A stretch of 7,736 nt of DNA from Bacteroidaceae bacterium. GTDB taxonomy: Bacteria; Bacteroidota; Bacteroidia; Bacteroidales; Bacteroidaceae. Every line of letters begins with the position of its first letter. Position 1 is the stretch's first letter. The DNA lies in the NCBI GenBank assembly GCA_017472905.1, contig JAFUNW010000055.1:1-7736 (forward strand), written 5' to 3'. The position numbers were made by a program, and so were the translations under genes. A model generated the notes under the pieces. It was not told the origin of the DNA, ran no database searches, and was given only the letters and a program-made list of their open reading frames with translations. Shown piece after piece: positions 1-5,686 of this stretch.

Positions 1-83
1 ATCATCGTAAAAGATACGATAGCGAGGGCTGCCCAACGCGCCGCTTTGGAGTCTCGCAAGGTTTCTCTAATTTTTTGTGTCAT
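1..83 (-). CDS. N-terminus of a probable MFS transporter (partial)
   Basis: Only the first 27 codons are inside the window; the gene continues past position 1. Reading the minus strand from the ATG at 83-81 gives MTQKIRETLRDSKAARWAAL followed by AIVSFTM. This is a short charged, amphipathic cytoplasmic leader running into the start of a hydrophobic helix. That pattern fits the N-terminus of major facilitator superfamily permeases found in Bacteroides, and I recall similar starts there, but 27 residues cannot prove the family or suggest a substrate. The gene lies downstream of the rpmE2 terminator in the same direction, so it is probably transcribed separately. No TAnnTTTG box was found between 84 and 125. 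No Shine-Dalgarno is present; the bases before the ATG are A-rich, as usual in this phylum. Confidence 0.55.
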   Translation of the reverse strand, partial: MTQKIRETLRDSKAARWAALAIVSFTM

Positions 84-124
84 CTGTTTTTATTCTATGA
101 ATGTTAATGATTCGTGTGAAAGCA

Positions 125-162
125 TAAAAAAACGGGACTAATCTCACGACTAGTCTCCGTTT
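125..162 (-). terminator. Rho-independent terminator of rpmE2
   Basis: On the minus strand AAACGGAGACTAGTC pairs with GATTAGTCCCGTTT, giving a stem of about 14 bp with one bulged A and one G-U pair. A short GTGA loop closes it and a run of seven T follows (plus-strand A run at 126-132). It lies about 35 bp after the rpmE2 stop and before the MFS-like start, so it separates the two genes. Confidence 0.85.
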
Positions 163-195
163 ACATTATTAATCTTAGTCTATATTAGGAATTTT

Positions 196-450
196 TTATT
201 TCTTTCTAGCATTACCATAACGGCTCATGAACTTATCAACACGTCCGGCTGTATCAACCAACTTAGCCTTACCGGTAAAGAACGGGTGAGAAGTATTTGA
301 AATTTCGACTTTCACTACAGGATAAGTTTCACCTTCAAATTCTACTGTATCATTAGTTTTGCAGGTTGAACGAGTCAAGAACATATCACCGTTTGACATA
401 TCTTTGAACACTACAGGACGATAGTTCTCTGGATGAAGACCTTTTTTCAT
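196..450 (-). CDS. rpmE2: 50S ribosomal protein bL31, type B
   Basis: This 84-residue protein is full length for type B L31 (usually 80-90 residues). It has the family start MKKGLHPENYRPVVFKD, the central TRSTCKTNDTVEFEG and the conserved block SNTSHPFFTGKAK followed by a VDKF segment. L31 binds the large subunit at the central protuberance and takes part in the bridge to the 30S head. Type A L31 carries a zinc-binding CxxC-type site. This protein has a single cysteine (about residue 30), so it is the zinc-independent C- form. In other bacteria C- forms can replace C+ L31 under zinc limitation; whether this genome has a second L31 cannot be seen here. It appears monocistronic, with its own promoter at 535-565 and terminator at 125-162. 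The A/T-rich sequence before the ATG has no Shine-Dalgarno. Confidence 0.96.
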   Translation of the reverse strand: MKKGLHPENYRPVVFKDMSNGDMFLTRSTCKTNDTVEFEGETYPVVKVEISNTSHPFFTGKAKLVDTAGRVDKFMSRYGNARKK

Positions 451-485
451 TGCTATATTTTTTAATTTTTAATATTATACGTTTG

Positions 486-506
486 TTTATTGCTGGTAAC
501 AATAAA
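486..506 (-). promoter_or_regulatory. Hairpin in the rpmE2 5' leader
   Basis: The inferred rpmE2 leader is roughly 75-80 nt. It contains a perfect 7-bp stem, TTTATTG with CAATAAA, around the 7-nt loop TTACCAG (minus strand). The rest of the leader is A/T-rich and unstructured by eye. Ribosomal protein genes, including rpmE in several other phyla, often carry leader structures bound by their own product. I do not know of a described L31 leader in Bacteroidota, so a regulatory role is inference. The stem is A/T-rich and could be chance. Confidence 0.35.
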
Positions 507-534
507 TTGTGTAATGGTTTAATCTTTCGGGGTG

Positions 535-565
535 CAAAGTTACAGCTTATATTTTAAACCAGCAA
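535..565 (-). promoter_or_regulatory. Promoter of rpmE2, Bacteroidota type
   Basis: The minus strand has TAACTTTG (plus-strand positions 535-542), a full match to the -7 consensus TAnnTTTG. A TTG (plus-strand CAA at 563-565) lies exactly 20 nt upstream, in the usual 19-21 window for the -33 element. Transcription should start near 528-530, leaving a leader of about 75-80 nt before the rpmE2 ATG at 450. Confidence 0.75.
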
Positions 566-669
566 CATTTTTTCTAAAATTCTCATTTTGTGATGATAAA
601 ATAATTCAAATCATCGAAGCGAACGTTTTTTCGCGCATCGCCCATTGCTCCAAAAGACTTCTCCTTATA

Positions 670-1473
670 CTAAAAAGTGTGACTTATCGACTTTACCCGA
701 ATCAAGCCGTCCGGATTCACGACAAACCAAAGGAAACCTTGTCCCAAGCAATACCATCCGGTCTCTGCATCCCGATAGAAAAAATAGTCATAGGAGTCTG
801 CTATCTTAGAGATAAAATCTTCGTTGAAGAACTGCTCTTCGGGAATCTTCTTCATGGCTTGTTCATCTGCAACCGGCATTCCTCGGAAACTGAAAGGCCA
901 ATCGCACAAATCGGCAAAAGCGTCTCGGTCTTTTCGGGCTATCACCTGCTGCAAGTTTCGGACTGAGGCCGCGACCTTTTTATCTGCCACTCCCTCAAAA
1001 CGTTTAATCGGATAAGCGGAAGTATGCAACAGATATTGCGTCATGGAGACTTGGTGAGCCTCCCCGCGATTCCATTGAAGTGTACCGGTCAAACTTCCGG
1101 TTCCATAATTACCCTGTTTCATGGAAAGCATCAACAGGGTGTCACCACACTCATAGCTTAAAGTTCTCATTTGAGCATTTCGCTCCACATGATGAAAAGT
1201 AAAAAGGCTGTCATTCATGCAGACTGTAACAGCCGCACCCGTAGCTCCTTTTTCTATCACTTCGATTGAGGCACGCAAAACAGAACCTATCTTGCCACGA
1301 TATATAGTTGTCATGGCTTCGGCCGATGTAAAATCGGCCAATAGCGGCTTGTGTTGTTCTTCTTTTGCGACCAACGCTTTTTCCTTTGATTCACTTTTCC
1401 GAGATTCATTACATGCCGAAAATCCGAAGAGTGCAGCCGCTCCCAGAGATATTATATATACCAGATTTTTCAT
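670..1473 (-). CDS. Lipoprotein of unknown function
   Basis: This 267-residue protein begins MKNLVYIISLGAAALFGFSA with Cys21 next, a short signal peptide ending in a lipobox-like FSAC. The phenylalanine at -3 is less usual than leucine. I chose the ATG at 1473 because the longer start (ATG at 1500) would put nine charged residues before the signal peptide. Residues 22-45 are hydrophilic and rich in Ser, Lys and Glu, a typical linker after the lipidated cysteine. The central part (about 50-160) looks beta-rich. The C-terminal part (about 165-267) has a helix, an aromatic DWPFSFRG segment and a YDYFFYRD...WYCLGQGFLWFVV stretch, faintly like NTF2-type folds, but I do not recognise a family. It should sit in the inner or outer membrane facing the periplasm or outside. 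It is transcribed away from the DUF4468 gene from a shared intergenic region, and its stop is TAG. Confidence 0.8.
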   Translation of the reverse strand: MKNLVYIISLGAAALFGFSACNESRKSESKEKALVAKEEQHKPLLADFTSAEAMTTIYRGKIGSVLRASIEVIEKGATGAAVTVCMNDSLFTFHHVERNAQMRTLSYECGDTLLMLSMKQGNYGTGSLTGTLQWNRGEAHQVSMTQYLLHTSAYPIKRFEGVADKKVAASVRNLQQVIARKDRDAFADLCDWPFSFRGMPVADEQAMKKIPEEQFFNEDFISKIADSYDYFFYRDAETGWYCLGQGFLWFVVNPDGLIRVKSISHTF

Positions 1474-1529
1474 TTTTTCGTTTTTGCTATATTCATCCAA
1501 AATTAATCAATAAACACAGTTTCAAGAAG

Positions 1530-1537
1530 CAAAGATA
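1530..1537 (-). promoter_or_regulatory. -7 box of the lipoprotein promoter
   Basis: The minus strand reads TATCTTTG, a full TAnnTTTG match, about 57 nt before the lipoprotein ATG at 1473. The expected start site near 1523 would leave a leader of about 50 nt. No clear TTG is found 19-21 nt upstream, so the -33 part is weak and the call rests on the -7 box and its position. Confidence 0.45.
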
Positions 1538-1599
1538 GTACAAAGTGGCATAATTCCATCGCTTGCACCCTTAAAACCTCTAAAATAAATAAAGAAAAG

Positions 1600-1630
1600 T
1601 TGGCAGAACGGATAATTTTCTCTAAGTTTG
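1600..1630 (+). promoter_or_regulatory. Promoter of the DUF4468-TPR-oxidoreductase operon
   Basis: TTG at 1600-1602 and TAAGTTTG at 1623-1630 are separated by 20 nt and match both parts of the Bacteroidota promoter. The start site is expected near 1636, giving a leader of about 37 nt that is very A-rich. It is the only convincing plus-strand promoter I found before the 5610-5656 terminator, so it may drive all seven genes. It also argues against the upstream in-frame TTG at 1628, which lies inside the -7 box. Confidence 0.75.
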
Positions 1631-1672
1631 CCCCAAAATAACAGACAAAATAAACCAAAAAATAAAAAGAAG

Positions 1673-2272
1673 ATGAAAAAGATATTGTTTATATGGATGA
1701 TGCTCCTCCCGATTGTGGGTATGTCGCAAATCAATCCGAAGTATGGAGTCGGAGCCGTACCGGTAGAAAACGGTCGCGTTATCTTCACCAAAGTTATTGA
1801 AGCCCCCATCAGTGCACAAGAGATGTACAAAATAGCCAAAGACTGGGCAACAGAAAACTTCAAGCAGGAAAAAGAAATGCCTAACCGTAAAATATACGAA
1901 GCAAACGATTCCAACCTGGAAATAATAGCCGGTGGCGAAGAATTTATCGTATTTACGGCACGTGCATTGTCATTGGATCGCACGCGCGTGTATTATAAAA
2001 TGAATATGACTTGCCACGATAAACAATTGACTGCACGAATCTACGATATCCGATATTGGTATGAAGAAGAACGCAACGGCGGACAAAAATACAAAGCCGA
2101 AGAATGGATTACCGATGAAATGGGATTGAACAAGAAAAAGACCAAGTTATCCCGAATGACCGGTAAATTCCGCAGAAAAACCATCGACCGCGTAGAAGAG
2201 TTGTTTACCGACTTGGAGATGACTATCAGCCGCAAAGTCTTAAAAGACATCTTGCAGGAAGAGAAACAATAA
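1673..2272 (+). CDS. Secreted DUF4468 domain protein
   Basis: This 199-residue protein starts MKKILFIWMMLLPIVGMSQ, a type I signal peptide probably cleaved after SQ near residue 19, so it should be periplasmic. The mature part resembles DUF4468, a family common in Bacteroidota and of unknown function: the VENGRVIFTKVIEAPISAQE segment (about 31-50), a helix MYKIAKDWATENF, then alternating strands with YYKMNMTCHDKQLTARIYDIRYWYE (about 119-145). The C-terminal 45 residues are strongly charged and predicted helical (KKKTKLSRMTGKFRRKTIDR onward), ending QEEKQ. The ATG at 1673 was chosen because it begins the signal peptide; an upstream TTG at 1628 lies inside the promoter. It is the first gene of the run leading to the ferredoxin oxidoreductase, 55 bp before the TPR gene, with no terminator seen between them. 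Any link to that enzyme is unproven. Confidence 0.8.
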   Translation: MKKILFIWMMLLPIVGMSQINPKYGVGAVPVENGRVIFTKVIEAPISAQEMYKIAKDWATENFKQEKEMPNRKIYEANDSNLEIIAGGEEFIVFTARALSLDRTRVYYKMNMTCHDKQLTARIYDIRYWYEEERNGGQKYKAEEWITDEMGLNKKKTKLSRMTGKFRRKTIDRVEELFTDLEMTISRKVLKDILQEEKQ

Positions 2273-2327
2273 ACTCTCCCCCACCTTTCCGGAAAAGAAT
2301 CCTTGATGATAGCGTAGTTTGTTTGAG

Positions 2328-2609
2328 ATGACTGAACAAAAAGAGAAAATACGCGCTTTGCTCGATCGGAACCAAACCGATGAAGCCATCCGTCTATTAA
2401 ATCCGTTGATAGAAAAAGCTTCAGCCCGTAGCGATGACGAACTTTATTACCTATACGGAAATGCCTGGCGCAAAAAAGGGAACTGGCAAAAAGCACTGGA
2501 AAGTTACCTCGAAGCCATCTCACTCAATCCGCAAAGTCCGGCCAAAGAAGCTCACCGAATGCTTATGGACATATTGGAGTTTTACAACAAAGATATGTAT
2601 AACCAATAA
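2328..2609 (+). CDS. Small tetratricopeptide repeat protein
   Basis: This is a 93-residue, probably cytoplasmic protein with no signal peptide. Residues about 38-70 form a good TPR unit: LYYLYGNAWRKKGNWQKALE followed by SYLEAISLNP, with the family's G, A, Y, A and P positions. The preceding segment (TDEAIRLLNPLIEKA, about 17-31) looks like the second helix of a degenerate first repeat, and the C-terminal helix (AHRMLMDILEFYNKDMYNQ) would cap the solenoid. TPR proteins usually hold protein partners; here an assembly role for the downstream oxidoreductase is possible but only suggested by position. The ATG at 2328 is preferred to an in-frame TTG at 2319. It lies 55 bp after the DUF4468 gene and 62 bp before the delta subunit, in the same direction. 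Confidence 0.82.
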   Translation: MTEQKEKIRALLDRNQTDEAIRLLNPLIEKASARSDDELYYLYGNAWRKKGNWQKALESYLEAISLNPQSPAKEAHRMLMDILEFYNKDMYNQ

Positions 2610-2671
2610 GCAACCAGGAACACCGATTCGAAGAGAAGAACATTAACAATTTTATATATTAAGAAATAGAT

Positions 2672-2902
2672 ATGGCAAAAATGAAAGGAGCCACCGTTGT
2701 GGACACCGAACGTTGCAAAGGATGTAATCTTTGCGTAGTGGCCTGCCCGCTCAATGTTTTGGAGTTGGCTCATAAAGAAGTAAACAAAAAAGGATATCAT
2801 TTCGCCCGACAAGTCGTTGAAGACACTTGTATCGGTTGCGCAGCCTGCGCCATCGTTTGTCCGGACGGATGCATCTCAGTATATAAAGTAAAAATTGACT
2901 AA
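2672..2902 (+). CDS. korD: 2-oxoacid:ferredoxin oxidoreductase, delta (ferredoxin-like) subunit
   Basis: This 76-residue protein carries two complete [4Fe-4S] motifs: CKGCNLCVVACP (Cys15, 18, 21 and 25) and CIGCAACAIVCP (Cys53, 56, 59 and 63). It is therefore a bacterial dicluster ferredoxin fold with a longer loop between the clusters. An extra cysteine follows at 67. In four-subunit 2-oxoacid:ferredoxin oxidoreductases (KOR/VOR class) this subunit carries electrons from the cluster in the TPP-binding subunit to free ferredoxin. It is 19 bp before the alpha gene and is followed by alpha, beta and gamma, so the assignment as delta subunit is firm from context. In other contexts a protein like this would be called only a 4Fe-4S ferredoxin. 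The korD name assumes the KOR naming; it could equally be the vor series. Confidence 0.9.
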   Translation: MAKMKGATVVDTERCKGCNLCVVACPLNVLELAHKEVNKKGYHFARQVVEDTCIGCAACAIVCPDGCISVYKVKID

Positions 2903-2921
2903 ACAGAATTAATAGAAAGAT

Positions 2922-4013
2922 ATGGCAACAACAGAAGGAGAAGTTGTTTTGATGAAAGGAAACGAAGCGATCGCTCATGCAGCCATTCGCTGTGGAGCCG
3001 ATGGTTATTTCGGATATCCCATTACCCCCCAGTCTGAAGTTCTTGAAACATTGGCTGAAGAAAAGCCTTGGGAAACAACCGGAATGGTTGTTCTACAAGC
3101 TGAAAGCGAAGTAGCCTCTATCAACATGGTTTATGGAGGAGCCGGCACAGGTAAGCGTGTGCTTACCTCCTCTTCCAGTCCAGGAGTAAGTTTGATGCAG
3201 GAAGGCATTTCATACATTGCAGGAGCCGAGCTCCCCTGTCTCATCGTCAACGTCATGCGCGGAGGACCCGGTTTAGGAACCATCCAACCCAGCCAGGCCG
3301 ACTATTTCCAAAGCGTTAAAGGTGGAGGACACGGAGACTATCGCCTCATTGTGTTGGCACCGGCATCTGTACAAGAAATGGCCGACTTTGTAGACCTATC
3401 ATTTGAATTAGCTTTCAAATACCGCAATCCGGCCATGATTCTCTCGGACGGAGTAATTGGACAGATGATGGAAAAAGTGGTTCTTCCTCCCTACAAACCA
3501 CGCCGTACTGAAGAACAAATCAAAGCTGAATGTCCTTGGGCTACAACCGGACGTACCAAAGGAAGAGGACCAAACATCATCACCTCTTTGGAACTGGACC
3601 CTGCTGAAATGGAACGCCGCAACATCAAACTTCAAGAAAAATATCGCCTCATCGAAGAGAATGAAGTACGCTACGAAGAGATTGATTGCGAAGATGCTGA
3701 ATACTTGATTGTTGCATTTGGTTCTTGTGCACGCATCGCCCAAAAAGCAATGGAAGATGCACGCCAACAAGGAATACGTGTCGGACTGTTGCGCCCCATA
3801 ACACTTTGGCCATTCCCATACAAGGCCATAGCCGAACGAGCCAAGCAAATGAAAGGTATACTCTCCGTTGAAATCAATGCCGGACAAATGGTGGAAGACA
3901 TCCGACTGGCTGTCAACGGAAGCGTACCGGTAGAACATTTCGGACGCTTGGGAGGAATCGTTCCTGATCCGGACGAAGTGGTTGTTGCCCTGAAAGAAAA
4001 ACTGATGAAGTAA
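2922..4013 (+). CDS. vorB: 2-oxoacid:ferredoxin oxidoreductase, alpha subunit (VorB/KorA type)
   Basis: At 363 residues this has the usual length for the separate alpha subunit of four-subunit enzymes. The N-terminal pyrimidine-binding domain shows GYPITPQSE (31-39), the LQAESEVASI segment with Glu61 as candidate TPP-activating glutamate, TSSSSPG (82-88), MRGGPGLGT (112-120) and GGGHGDYR (134-141). The C-terminal transketolase-C-like domain begins about residue 250 (EYLIVAFGSCARIAQKA) and has the RPITLWPFP motif near 300. With the beta subunit it forms the active site that decarboxylates a 2-oxoacid and transfers the acyl group to CoA in the cytoplasm. Bacteroides homologues are usually annotated as 3-methyl-2-oxobutanoate dehydrogenase subunit VorB, while relatives serve as 2-oxoglutarate synthase KorA. 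Substrate cannot be settled here. The gene is intact and starts 19 bp after the delta gene. Confidence 0.95.
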   Translation: MATTEGEVVLMKGNEAIAHAAIRCGADGYFGYPITPQSEVLETLAEEKPWETTGMVVLQAESEVASINMVYGGAGTGKRVLTSSSSPGVSLMQEGISYIAGAELPCLIVNVMRGGPGLGTIQPSQADYFQSVKGGGHGDYRLIVLAPASVQEMADFVDLSFELAFKYRNPAMILSDGVIGQMMEKVVLPPYKPRRTEEQIKAECPWATTGRTKGRGPNIITSLELDPAEMERRNIKLQEKYRLIEENEVRYEEIDCEDAEYLIVAFGSCARIAQKAMEDARQQGIRVGLLRPITLWPFPYKAIAERAKQMKGILSVEINAGQMVEDIRLAVNGSVPVEHFGRLGGIVPDPDEVVVALKEKLMK

Positions 4014-4068
4014 TAGGCAACACCGGCAATGAATTAATCAACCGATAAACAATAAAAGAAAAAGCAAC

Positions 4069-4236
4069 ATGGACACCTATAAAATCAGAACCCTTTTGAA
4101 CATCTTGTTTCTAATCGGTGCCATCGCCTCGATAATCATCTATTTCACAGTAGAAGACCGACACATCTTTTTCTACGTATGTTCCGGAGCTATATTCGTG
4201 AAAATGATAGAATTTATCCTACGCTTTTTATGCTAA
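4069..4236 (+). CDS. 55-residue two-helix membrane protein inside the oxidoreductase operon
   Basis: An ATG at 4069 opens a 55-codon frame ending in TAA at 4234-4236. The protein begins MDTYKIRTLLNILFLIGAIA and continues SIIIYFTVEDRHIFFYVCSGAIF before ending VKMIEFILRFLC. It has two hydrophobic segments (about 9-28 and 33-54) joined by a short charged turn VEDRH, so it is probably an inner-membrane hairpin with both ends in the cytoplasm. It fits neatly between the alpha gene (55 bp upstream) and beta gene (16 bp downstream), in the same direction, and has an A-rich leader (AATAAAAGAAAAAGCAAC) before the ATG like its neighbours. I think it is a real gene and recall similar short hypothetical proteins at this place in Bacteroides, but know no function. 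A membrane anchor for the enzyme is a guess. Confidence 0.72.
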   Translation: MDTYKIRTLLNILFLIGAIASIIIYFTVEDRHIFFYVCSGAIFVKMIEFILRFLC

Positions 4237-4252
4237 CAAAGAGAAAACGATT

Positions 4253-5014
4253 ATGACAAAAGAAGATATCATCAAAGCAGAAAACCTCGTCTACCACAAA
4301 CCGACCTTAATGAACGAGGTTCCCATGCACTATTGTCCGGGATGCAGTCACGGAGTAGTACACAAATTGGTAGCCGAAGTCATTGAAGAAATGCAAATGG
4401 AAGAAAAAACCATCGGAGTTTCTCCGGTAGGATGTGCTGTGTTTGCATACAAATACATTGATATTGATTGGCAAGAGGCTGCACATGGTCGCGCACCGGG
4501 ATTAGCCAGCGCCATCAAGCGCTTATGGCCCGACCGTTTGGTCTTCACCTATCAAGGTGACGGAGACTTGGCTTGCATCGGAACAGCCGAAACCATCCAT
4601 GCTCTGAACCGAGGGGAAAACATCACCATCATTTTCATCAACAATGCTATCTACGGTATGACCGGTGGACAAATGGCACCAACTACTCTCGTTGGCATGA
4701 AAACAGCAACTTGCCCTTACGGACGTGATGTTGCATTGCACGGACATCCCTTGAAGATGACAGAAATAGCAGCCACACTCGAAGGTACAGCCTACGTGAC
4801 GCGCCAATCGGTACATTCCGTTGCAGCCATTCGAAAGGCTAAGAAAGCCATCCGAAAAGCATTTGAGAATTCAATGGCAGGAAAAGGCTCCAACCTCGTA
4901 GAAATTGTCTCTACCTGCAACTCCGGTTGGAAAATGTCGCCGGAAAAAGCAAACCAATGGATGGAAGAAAACATGTTTGCCTACTACCAATTGGGCGATT
5001 TAAAAGATAAATAA
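4253..5014 (+). CDS. korB: 2-oxoacid:ferredoxin oxidoreductase, beta (TPP-binding) subunit
   Basis: This 253-residue protein matches the beta-subunit family in length. It has YCPGCSHG (27-34), giving Cys28 and Cys31, then Cys61 (SPVGCA) and Cys222 (STCNSGW). These four cysteines have the spacing expected for the proximal [4Fe-4S] cluster of this enzyme class. The TPP/magnesium motif is GDGD at 102-105 followed by NNAIYGMTGGQ at 130-140. The subunit binds the diphosphate end of TPP and, with alpha, performs oxidative decarboxylation of a 2-oxoacid with CoA. It starts 16 bp after the small membrane protein and ends 27 bp before the gamma gene. Naming follows the KOR series; VorA would be the equivalent name in the branched-chain enzyme. 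All key residues are present, so it should be active. Confidence 0.95.
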   Translation: MTKEDIIKAENLVYHKPTLMNEVPMHYCPGCSHGVVHKLVAEVIEEMQMEEKTIGVSPVGCAVFAYKYIDIDWQEAAHGRAPGLASAIKRLWPDRLVFTYQGDGDLACIGTAETIHALNRGENITIIFINNAIYGMTGGQMAPTTLVGMKTATCPYGRDVALHGHPLKMTEIAATLEGTAYVTRQSVHSVAAIRKAKKAIRKAFENSMAGKGSNLVEIVSTCNSGWKMSPEKANQWMEENMFAYYQLGDLKDK

Positions 5015-5041
5015 CCCCCTTATAGCACAGAAAATAGAACA

Positions 5042-5587
5042 ATGAAAGAAGAGATTATCATAGCCGGGTTCGGCGGACAAGGCGTCCTTTCTATGGGTAA
5101 GACACTTGCCTATTCCGGACTCATGGAAAACAAAGAAGTCAGTTGGATGCCGGCCTACGGACCGGAACAGCGCGGTGGAACAGCCAACGTTACTGTCATT
5201 GTCAGCGACAAACGTATCTCATCCCCTATATTGAGCCAGTACGACACAGCCATCATCCTAAACCAACCCTCGTTGGAAAAATTTGAAAGCAAAGTAAAAC
5301 CGGGTGGAGTATTGATGTATGACGGATATGGAATCACGAATCCACCGACTCGTACCGACATACAAATATACCGCATTGATGCAATGGATGCTGCTGCTGA
5401 AATGGGAAATGCCAAAGCTTTCAACATGATTGTCTTAGGCGGACTTTTGAAACTTCATCCCATCGTCTCCATTGAAAGCGTGGTAAAAGCTTTGCGAAAG
5501 ACATTACCCGAACGCCATCACCACCTCATCCCGATGAACGAAGAGGCCATTCGCAAAGGTATGGAGATTATACGCGAAGACAAATAA
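5042..5587 (+). CDS. korC: 2-oxoacid:ferredoxin oxidoreductase, gamma subunit
   Basis: This 181-residue protein is typical in length for the gamma subunit. It opens EEIIIAGFGGQGVLSMGKTL, with the glycine-rich GFGGQGV motif at 9-15, and has the family signature YGPEQRGGTANV at 39-50, followed by SDKRISSPI. In related enzymes this domain closes the active site and contributes to CoA binding. The C-terminal half contains the conserved NMIVLGGLLKL helix and ends in LRKTLPERHHHLIPMNEEAI and a short charged tail. It is the last gene of the run: 27 bp after beta, with a hairpin terminator beginning 23 bp after its stop. The TAA stop and the closing context indicate that the operon is complete, in the order delta, alpha, membrane protein, beta, gamma. 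Confidence 0.95.
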   Translation: MKEEIIIAGFGGQGVLSMGKTLAYSGLMENKEVSWMPAYGPEQRGGTANVTVIVSDKRISSPILSQYDTAIILNQPSLEKFESKVKPGGVLMYDGYGITNPPTRTDIQIYRIDAMDAAAEMGNAKAFNMIVLGGLLKLHPIVSIESVVKALRKTLPERHHHLIPMNEEAIRKGMEIIREDK

Positions 5588-5609
5588 GAAAACGCTTTAA
5601 TTAAATAAG

Positions 5610-5656
5610 AAAGGTAGATCCGGAATACATTCGTTTTTCCAGACCTACCTTTTTTT
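5610..5656 (+). terminator. Rho-independent terminator of the oxidoreductase operon
   Basis: AAAGGTAG (5610-5617) pairs perfectly with CTACCTTT (5645-5652). Further pairing inside (TC with GA, and GG with CC) extends the stem across mismatches, with a loop of about 15 nt. A run of seven T at 5650-5656 follows. It begins 23 bp after the gamma stop. The opposite strand has only a broken T run (TTTCTTATTT), so it may work weakly for the converging Rpn gene too. Confidence 0.85.
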
Positions 5657-5686
5657 ATTAGCGTTCACTAACTTATAAAATCCTTT

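Noticed and set aside
592..615. GATGAT/ATCATC inverted repeat as terminator of the lipoprotein gene
   Set aside because: The stem is only six A/T-rich pairs with a 12-nt loop and no T run follows on the minus strand; the nearby GCGAA/TTCGC stem also lacks a T run.
532..966. Plus-strand open frame of 144 codons
   Set aside because: It runs antisense through the 3' half of the lipoprotein gene and through the rpmE2 promoter; its cysteine-rich composition fits no family and it lacks a sensible start context.
1522..1983. Minus-strand open frame of 153 codons
   Set aside because: It is antisense to the DUF4468 gene, crosses the divergent promoters and has low-complexity Phe-rich sequence as expected from reading an A-rich leader backwards.
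2303..2330. TAGTTTG before the TPR gene as an internal promoter
   Set aside because: It has one base too few between TA and TTTG, no TTG 19-21 nt upstream, and would start transcription at or past the ATG.
3408..3938. Minus-strand open frame of 176 codons within the alpha subunit gene
   Set aside because: It is a shadow of a strongly conserved coding region on the other strand; its Phe-, Ser- and Cys-rich product resembles no protein family.
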